Positions 63,764 through 64,000 of a stretch of 64,000 bases of DNA are shown in pieces. Position 1 is the stretch's first letter; each line of letters starts with the position of its first letter. The stretch is taken from the NCBI GenBank assembly GCA_003724185.1, contig RHGM01000003.1:1034802-1098801 (forward strand), given 5' to 3'. A program made the position numbers and the translations under genes. This stretch comes from Porphyrobacter sp. IPPAS B-1204. Its GTDB lineage: Bacteria; Pseudomonadota; Alphaproteobacteria; Sphingomonadales; Sphingomonadaceae. Under the pieces are notes generated by a model. That model did no database searches. It saw nothing but the letters and a program-made list of their open reading frames with translations, and had not been told where the DNA came from.

Positions 63764-64000
63764 TATTCGATTGCGTGGAACACCACTTGCACGCTCGAAC
63801 GATGCGGCGCCGGGCCCCTCTCTCCAATCCCGGTAATCTCCCCGCGCGGGAGCCATCGTCCGGTAGCGGCATCCGAACACGGACCCGCTGCCTGCCTGCC
63901 TGACCCGGCAGGAGCGGCCAGCTTCCCCCCCTCGCTTGGCCCTCCCGCCCTGTCACCGCCCGGCCAGCGCCGGGCACGCAGCGAAAGAGGCGCGGCCGCC
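63764..64000. other. Terminal stretch without a recognised gene
   Basis: From the UrcA stop at 63646 to the window end, 354 bases hold only the terminator and the second 40-bp segment. Beyond those, the GC-rich remainder shows no supported gene, RNA or repeat. It may be the leader of a gene that starts outside the window. Confidence 0.6.

Noticed and set aside
63840..63890. tRNA-like 3' arm on the minus strand near the window end
   Set aside because: The T-loop resemblance is weak and no anticodon or acceptor stem can be drawn.

Overview
The window is GC-rich, densely coding DNA from an alphaproteobacterium, most likely a sphingomonad (Sphingomonadales, Erythrobacteraceae-like). This placement is inferred from three TonB-dependent receptors, a UrcA-family protein, a 273-residue flagellin, ftsEX beside lipid genes and many small alphaproteobacterial families. 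No ribosomal RNA marker is present to fix the genus.

Layout. 1-6298 is a tightly coupled operon of a TonB-dependent receptor (5' end outside the window), a YfcC-like membrane transporter, an exported cyanophycinase and a cytosolic isoaspartyl peptidase. It reads as a cyanophycin scavenging pathway. 6465-8663 is a zinc-type (ZnuD-like) receptor. 8741-13703 (minus strand) holds an oxidoreductase, dcd, an acyltransferase, a YdcF-like protein and ftsX-ftsE. 13870-20025 (plus) holds a zinc-ribbon membrane protein, tRNA-Leu(GAG), a GT2 glycosyltransferase with a multi-pass membrane protein, and a GAF-PAS-GGDEF-EAL protein. 20027-22995 (minus) is an M1-family peptidase with a small exported partner. 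23139-26907 (plus) holds a DUF5522 protein, a GNAT/FemAB-like protein, a polysaccharide flippase and a hydrolase. A perfect 18-bp parS palindrome lies at 26921-26938.

26949-42256 (minus) is a near-continuous flagellar operon. In order of transcription it is a sigma-54 activator, fliE, F, G, H, I, J, K, L, M, N, O, P, Q, R, flhB, fliD and fliS. The flagellin gene fliC is divergent at 42538. As written, fliI is split by a one-base excess, best placed in a run of seven G. FlhB carries NPLH instead of NPTH at the autocleavage site, and FliM lacks the usual CheY-binding N-terminus.

43512-52977 looks like a catabolic region: acyl-CoA synthetase, LuxR-type regulator, VOC protein, Rieske oxygenase, SDR dehydrogenase, TIM-barrel protein, TonB receptor and alpha/beta hydrolase. 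The substrate cannot be read from sequence.

53012-63646 is mixed housekeeping and conserved small genes: a TraB/GumN-like protein, nadB, an ABC ATPase, a CHCC zinc finger, a nitronate monooxygenase-like enzyme, a YceI lipoprotein, guaA and a UrcA protein. Two dispersed palindromic repeat elements (9932-10020 and 48271-48374) and a duplicated 40-bp intergenic segment flanking the UrcA gene are also present. The flagellar and cyanophycin regions are the best places to look for new biology.
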